From NCBI GenBank assembly GCA_035758845.1, contig DASTVZ010000172.1:1-64000 (forward strand): a stretch of DNA of 64,000 bases. The letters run 5' to 3'. This document shows, in pieces, positions 60,201 through 64,000 of the stretch (positions within the stretch are counted from its first letter, which is position 1; every line of letters starts with the position of its first letter). The DNA comes from JALZOC01 sp035758845 (GTDB lineage Bacteria; Acidobacteriota; Vicinamibacteria; Vicinamibacterales; 2-12-FULL-66-21). The notes beneath the pieces were generated by a model. It saw only the letters and a list, made by a program, of their open reading frames with translations. It searched no databases and was not told the DNA's origin. The position numbers and the translations under genes were made by a program.

Positions 60201-61022
60201 GTGCGGATTCTGTTCATCGGCGACATCTTCGGCAAGTCCGGGCGCGACATCGCCAGGCGCGCCATTCCCGCCATCGTTGAACAGCGTCAGATCGATTTCG
60301 TCATTGCCAACGTCGAGAACTCCGCCGCCGGATTCGGCGTGACCGGCGATATTGCCGACACGATCCTCGAATTCGGCGTCGATGTGATGACCTCCGGCAA
60401 TCACGTCTGGGACAAGAAAGAAGTCCTCGACTATCTCCCGCGACAGGCGAAGCTGCTGCGGCCGGCGAACTTCCCTGCCGGGGTTCCTGGACGGGGGAGC
60501 GTTGTCGGACGCACTCGGACGGGAGAGCCTGTCGGCGTCCTCAACCTGATGGGTCGAATTTTCATGACACCGCTCGACGATCCGTTTGCGCTGGCGGTGC
60601 GCGAAATCGAAGCGATGCGCGCGAAGACGCGCGTGATCATCGTCGACTTCCATGCCGAAGCGACGTCCGAAAAGATCGCGATGGCGTGGCATCTCGATGG
60701 CCGCGCGACGGCCGTCTTCGGCACCCACACGCACGTGCAAACGGCCGACGAGCGGATTCTCCCGAAGGGGACCGCATGCTTGACCGACGTCGGCATGACC
60801 GGCCCGCACGATTCCATCATCGGTGTAACCGTCGAAGCGGCCCTTGGCCGCTTTCTCACGGGAATGCCGGCGAAGTTCGAGGCCGCCACCGGTCCGGCGC
60901 GTTTGAACGCGGTCGTGGTCACGGCCGATCCCGCAACCGGCAAAGCGACGGCGATCGAGCGGCTGAACATGTCGACACACGACGTCGACGCACTGGCCGG
61001 CGCATCCGTCCCCGCGCGATAG
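60201..61022 (+). CDS. YmdB-family metallophosphoesterase
   Basis: 273 residues. VRILFIGDIFGKSGRDIARR, VIANVENSAAGFGVTGDIAD, GVDVMTSGNHVWDKKEVLDY, NFPAGVPGRGS, IIVDFHAEATSEK, FGTHTHVQTADERIL and GMTGPHDSIIGV are YmdB hallmarks. B. subtilis YmdB is a dinuclear-metal phosphodiesterase for 2',3'-cyclic nucleotides that shapes motility/biofilm choices. GTG start one nucleotide after the hsp20 stop. Confidence 0.94.
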   Translation: MRILFIGDIFGKSGRDIARRAIPAIVEQRQIDFVIANVENSAAGFGVTGDIADTILEFGVDVMTSGNHVWDKKEVLDYLPRQAKLLRPANFPAGVPGRGSVVGRTRTGEPVGVLNLMGRIFMTPLDDPFALAVREIEAMRAKTRVIIVDFHAEATSEKIAMAWHLDGRATAVFGTHTHVQTADERILPKGTACLTDVGMTGPHDSIIGVTVEAALGRFLTGMPAKFEAATGPARLNAVVVTADPATGKATAIERLNMSTHDVDALAGASVPAR

Positions 61023-61027
61023 GTCCG

Positions 61028-62449
61028 ATGTCCGATCTGTTCTCTCTCCCCTTCGAAGAGGACGCGGCGCGCGGCGGCGGTCCGATGCAACGCGAGCGCC
61101 GCATCTTTTCCGTGTCGGAGTTGACGGCCGCGATTCGCGGCGTGCTCGAAACCGGCTTCGGCGAGATTTGGGTCGAAGGCGAGCTGTCGAACTGCCGCAC
61201 GTGGAACACGGGTCACGTCTATTTCACGCTGAAGGACGAAGATGCGCAAATCAAGGCGGTGATGTTCCGCTCGGTCGTCCGCTACCTCAAGTTCAAGCCG
61301 GAAGACGGCATGCACGTCATCGTCCGCGGCCAGCTCGGTGTCTACGAACCGAAAGGGGAATATCAGATCGTCTGCGAGCACCTGGAGCCGCGCGGACTCG
61401 GTGCGCTCCAGATGGCGGTCGAACAACTCAAGAAGAAGCTGCACGCGGAAGGACTGTTTGATACCGGGCGCAAGCGACCGCTGCCGTCGCTGCCACGAAT
61501 CATCGGGATTGTGACCTCGCTCGACGGCGCCGCCTTGCGCGACATCATCAAGGTCCTTCGCCGCCGCCATCCGAACGCACATCTCCTGATTCGTCCCACG
61601 CGTGTGCAGGGTGACGGTGCTGCCGCTGACATCGCCGAAGCTTTGAGGGCCATCGTCAAGATTCCTGGCGTCGATGTCGTGATCGTCGGGCGCGGCGGCG
61701 GTTCCTTTGAAGATCTGATCGCCTTCAACCAGGAACCGGTCGCGCGCGCGATCGCGTCGTCGCCCGTGCCGGTCGTCTCCGCGGTAGGACATGAAGTCGA
61801 CGTCACCATTGCCGATTTCGTCGCCGATCTTCGCGCCCCGACACCGTCGGCGGCGGCCGAACTTGTGGTGACCGCGAAGGATGAATTCTGTGCGCGCGTC
61901 TCGCGCCTGGGTGAGCGGCTCGGATCCGTTGTCAGAGCAGGCATCCAACGGCGGCGCGCCGGTCTCCATGCGTTAAGCAGCCGGCGGGGACTAGCCGGCT
62001 GGCACACGCGGCTCGCGATGCGTGGACGCCACGCCGCCGAGCTCACCTATCAGCTGCGACGCCACGCCGGCGCCGAGGTCGCCCGCCGTGCGCGCGCCTT
62101 TCGGACGTTGCGGCTGCGGCTCGAAGCGCGGGATTTGCGGCGGCGCGTCGCGATGATGGGATCGCGACTGTCGAGCGCTCACGGCCGGCTTGGTACGGCG
62201 GCTGCCGCGGCGCGGCACCGTGCCGACTCGCGGATCGCGTCGCTCGCCGGGCGGCTGGAAAACCTCAGTCCCCTGGGAGTGCTTGCACGGGGATACGCGG
62301 TCTGCTGGAATGCGGATCGCACCGTCATCATCCGGAGTGCTGACGCGGTGGCCCCGGGCGATCGCGTCCGTGTGACGCTGCAGGAAGGCGAGCTTCACTG
62401 CGACGTGCGCAGCAAGGACGGACATGGATCCGACAATCAAGGATTTTGA
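61028..62449 (+). CDS. xseA: Exodeoxyribonuclease VII large subunit
   Basis: 473 residues. N-terminal OB domain (FSVSELTAAIRGVLETGFGE, VEGELSNCRTWNTGHVYFTL), catalytic core (IGIVTSLDGAALRDIIKVLR, VIVGRGGGSFEDLIAFNQE, AVGHEVDVTIADFVADLRAP, TPSAAAEL) and a long helical C-terminus for XseB binding. Degrades single-stranded DNA both ways. The C-terminus is very Arg/Ala-rich. ATG at 61028 is 5 nt after the ymdB stop. Confidence 0.95.
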   Translation: MSDLFSLPFEEDAARGGGPMQRERRIFSVSELTAAIRGVLETGFGEIWVEGELSNCRTWNTGHVYFTLKDEDAQIKAVMFRSVVRYLKFKPEDGMHVIVRGQLGVYEPKGEYQIVCEHLEPRGLGALQMAVEQLKKKLHAEGLFDTGRKRPLPSLPRIIGIVTSLDGAALRDIIKVLRRRHPNAHLLIRPTRVQGDGAAADIAEALRAIVKIPGVDVVIVGRGGGSFEDLIAFNQEPVARAIASSPVPVVSAVGHEVDVTIADFVADLRAPTPSAAAELVVTAKDEFCARVSRLGERLGSVVRAGIQRRRAGLHALSSRRGLAGWHTRLAMRGRHAAELTYQLRRHAGAEVARRARAFRTLRLRLEARDLRRRVAMMGSRLSSAHGRLGTAAAAARHRADSRIASLAGRLENLSPLGVLARGYAVCWNADRTVIIRSADAVAPGDRVRVTLQEGELHCDVRSKDGHGSDNQGF

Positions 62450-62678
62450 GTCGGCGATCGCCGAGCTCGAAACGATCGTCAAGCGCCTCGAGGACGGCGA
62501 TCTCGCGCTCGAGAAGTCGCTCGAGCTTTTCGAGCGCGGCGTCCAGCTTTCGCGCTTCTGTCATTCGAAGCTGGAAGAAGCGGAGCGACGGGTCGAAATT
62601 CTCACCGAGCGCGGGGAGGTCACGCCCGCGCCGCCATCGCTGGGCGCCGACACCGGCGATCACGATCGCTCGCGGTGA
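62424..62678 (+). CDS. xseB: Exodeoxyribonuclease VII small subunit
   Basis: 84 residues. FESAIAELETIVKRLEDGDL, LEKSLELFERGVQLSRFCHS and KLEEAERRVEIL are the XseB helical signature; the extended C-terminus is Ala/Pro-rich. Overlaps xseA by 26 nt, a tighter overlap than usual. Several XseB copies bind one XseA. Confidence 0.94.
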   Translation: MDPTIKDFESAIAELETIVKRLEDGDLALEKSLELFERGVQLSRFCHSKLEEAERRVEILTERGEVTPAPPSLGADTGDHDRSR

Positions 62679-63664
62679 CCACGCCGCTGACCGAACTGCA
62701 CGCGTGGCTCGCCTCGCGGCGGGATGCCGTCGAGCGGGCGCTGGAGCGCTATCTTCCCGCCGCGGACGCCGCGCGCTCGACGCCGGGATTCGTCCCCGCG
62801 TCGCGGCGCGCTCCTGCACGCGTCGCGGAATCGATGCGATACAGCCTCTTCGCCGGCGGCAAGCGGCTTCGTCCTATGCTCGTGCTCGCGTCCGCCGAAG
62901 CGGTGGCCGAGCATGTGGGTGCACCGGTCGCGGAAGCTGAAGATCTCGCCATGCCTGTCGCCTGCGCGCTGGAAATGATTCACACCTACTCACTCGTGCA
63001 CGACGATCTGCCCGCGATGGACAACGACATCCTGCGTCGCGGACGGCCGACGGCGCACGTCGTGTTCGGCGAAGGACTGGCCATTCTGGCGGGAGACGGC
63101 CTGTTGACCGAGGCGTTCGCGCTGCTGGCGCGCGAGCCAGCGCACGCTGAAAGCGTGTCGCCCGATGATTTGAACCGCCGCAAGCTTCAGACGATTGCCA
63201 TCGTCGCCGACGCCGCGGGGGCCGCGGGGATGGTCGGTGGTCAGGCCATCGATCTCCATGCCGCCAGTCCCGGCGCAACCGCGCTCGACGCCGGAGCGCT
63301 TCGCGAGATGCACATGCGGAAAACGGGTGCAATCATTGTCGCCGCCGCGCTGAGCGGTGCAATCATGGCCGGAGCGACCGAATCACTGGCCGAGACGATC
63401 GGACGCTACGGCGTGGAAATCGGTCTCGCGTTCCAAATCGTCGACGACATTCTCGATGTCGAAGGGGCGTCGGCGGAACTCGGCAAGACCGCGGGGAAAG
63501 ACGCCGCCGCAGGCAAACCGACATATCCGGCGCTTTACGGACTGGACGCTGCACGCAAGCTTGCGTCCGAGTGCATCGAACGGGCGACCGGCGTGTTGCA
63601 AAGCGCCAGGATCGGAGGGCAGCTGCCTGCGATCGCTCACTGGGTAGTTGGCCGAACTCATTGA
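62675..63664 (+). CDS. ispA: Farnesyl/geranylgeranyl diphosphate synthase
   Basis: 329 residues. First Asp-rich motif DDLPAMDND after the YSLVH segment, second DDILD in FQIVDDILDVEG, with GGKRLRPML at the N-terminus and the KTAGKDAAAGKPTYP tail. Makes C15 (or C20) prenyl diphosphate for undecaprenol and quinone. GTG start overlapping the xseB stop. dxs, which often follows ispA, is not between it and tlyA. Confidence 0.93.
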   Translation: MTTPLTELHAWLASRRDAVERALERYLPAADAARSTPGFVPASRRAPARVAESMRYSLFAGGKRLRPMLVLASAEAVAEHVGAPVAEAEDLAMPVACALEMIHTYSLVHDDLPAMDNDILRRGRPTAHVVFGEGLAILAGDGLLTEAFALLAREPAHAESVSPDDLNRRKLQTIAIVADAAGAAGMVGGQAIDLHAASPGATALDAGALREMHMRKTGAIIVAAALSGAIMAGATESLAETIGRYGVEIGLAFQIVDDILDVEGASAELGKTAGKDAAAGKPTYPALYGLDAARKLASECIERATGVLQSARIGGQLPAIAHWVVGRTH

Positions 63665-64000
63665 AGAACACCGTCCGTCTCGACACGCTGCTCGTGGATC
63701 GCGGGCTCGCCGCGTCGCGCGAACGGGCGCGCGCGCTCATTCTCGCCGGCCATGTTCGCGTCAACGGTCAGCCGGCAGCCAAAGCAGGAACTGCGGTCAC
63801 TCGCGATGCTGAGGTGAGTGTACTCACCCCGGATCATCCCTACGTCGGGCGCGGCGGAGTGAAGCTGGCGCATGCGCTCGAGACGTTTTCGATTCCGGTC
63901 GCTGGCTGCGTCGCGCTCGACATCGGTGCGTCGACTGGCGGATTCACAGACGCGCTTCTTCAGCGAGGGGCCTCACGCGTGGTCGCGCTCGATGTCGGAC
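63661..64000 (+). CDS. tlyA: TlyA-family rRNA 2'-O-methyltransferase, N-terminal part (cut by right edge)
   Basis: The first 113 codons. TTG start overlapping the ispA stop (TTGA). An S4 RNA-binding domain (VRLDTLLVDRGLAASRERAR, ALILAGHVRVNGQPAAK) is followed by YVGRGGVKLAHALE and the SAM-binding motif ALDIGASTGGFTDALLQRGA. TlyA methylates 16S and/or 23S rRNA; in mycobacteria its loss gives capreomycin resistance. The rest lies beyond the window. Confidence 0.9.
   Translation, partial: MKNTVRLDTLLVDRGLAASRERARALILAGHVRVNGQPAAKAGTAVTRDAEVSVLTPDHPYVGRGGVKLAHALETFSIPVAGCVALDIGASTGGFTDALLQRGASRVVALDVG

Noticed and set aside
62424..63664. dxs expected between ispA and tlyA
   Set aside because: The common xseAB-ispA-dxs-tlyA order was considered, but tlyA starts on the ispA stop codon, leaving no room.

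Overview
The window looks like chromosomal DNA from an uncultured Acidobacteriota, most likely of the Vicinamibacteria / subdivision 6 type. This placement is inference. It rests on high GC by eye, a Gram-negative envelope set (lpxB, lpxD, TonB receptor, beta-barrel), an acidobacterial-type MacB/FtsX permease, several secreted peptidases (M14, M28, M64, matrixin, M16), fused cytochrome c-copper monooxygenase proteins and GatCA. There is no rRNA, tRNA, CRISPR array, prophage, transposase or plasmid backbone. Both ends cut through genes (an M14 peptidase at the left, tlyA at the right).

Layout. 1-2.7 kb: M14 peptidase start, pilin-like protein, then a GntR regulator / SPFH protein / 33-residue membrane peptide operon. 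2.7-9.7 kb: EttA, an ABC exporter and a HAD phosphatase in one run, then a TonB-dependent receptor. 10-14.8 kb: an orphan zinc peptidase, then two cytochrome c-dicopper monooxygenase fusions and a small cytochrome c protein. 14.8-25.7 kb: a VOC/heavy-metal-binding fusion, M28 peptidase, ChaN-like protein, TerC, a domain-swapped aconitase-family enzyme, ApaG, Aat, MacB/FtsX permease and ferredoxin. 25.8-34.7 kb: two epimerases, M64 peptidase, rhomboid, then an ECF sigma / anti-sigma / twin HEAT-repeat operon. 34.8-42.9 kb: YqgE, UdgX, QueG, AcnA, an osmolyte-type ABC importer and two small hydrophilic proteins. 43-51 kb: beta-barrel / matrixin / secreted-protein operon, LpxB, an M16 pair and LpxD. 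51-58 kb: membrane proteins, phospholipase C-like protein, endonuclease IV, AmmeMemoRadiSam A and B, GatC, GatA and a lipoprotein SurE. 58-64 kb: RpoZ, two Hsp20 genes around a HAIR-like operator, YmdB, XseA, XseB, a prenyl synthase and TlyA.

Three signals run across the window. First, about a dozen transcription-unit starts have a TAnnnT hexamer exactly 5-7 nt before the start codon and no Shine-Dalgarno, which suggests widespread leaderless transcription; genes inside operons keep ordinary GGAGG sites or overlapping stop/start codons. Second, the intergenic gaps are filled with recurring short families: a GGATCC-rich plus CCCTTCGACAAGCTCAGGG palindrome composite, a CGAGCGAGG element, a CCGAGGGG hairpin module, a GGCGGGGTCT hairpin, and word-like repeats such as ATTGCTG, AAAAGGG and CTTCTGG. 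Third, several proteins have unusual architectures: the cytochrome-copper monooxygenases, the VOC-metal-binding fusion, the aconitase with its swivel domain first, and a lipid-anchored SurE.

Start codons were chosen from ribosome binding sites, promoter spacing, overlap with neighbours and family length. Protein family calls are from motif recognition; no database search was run.
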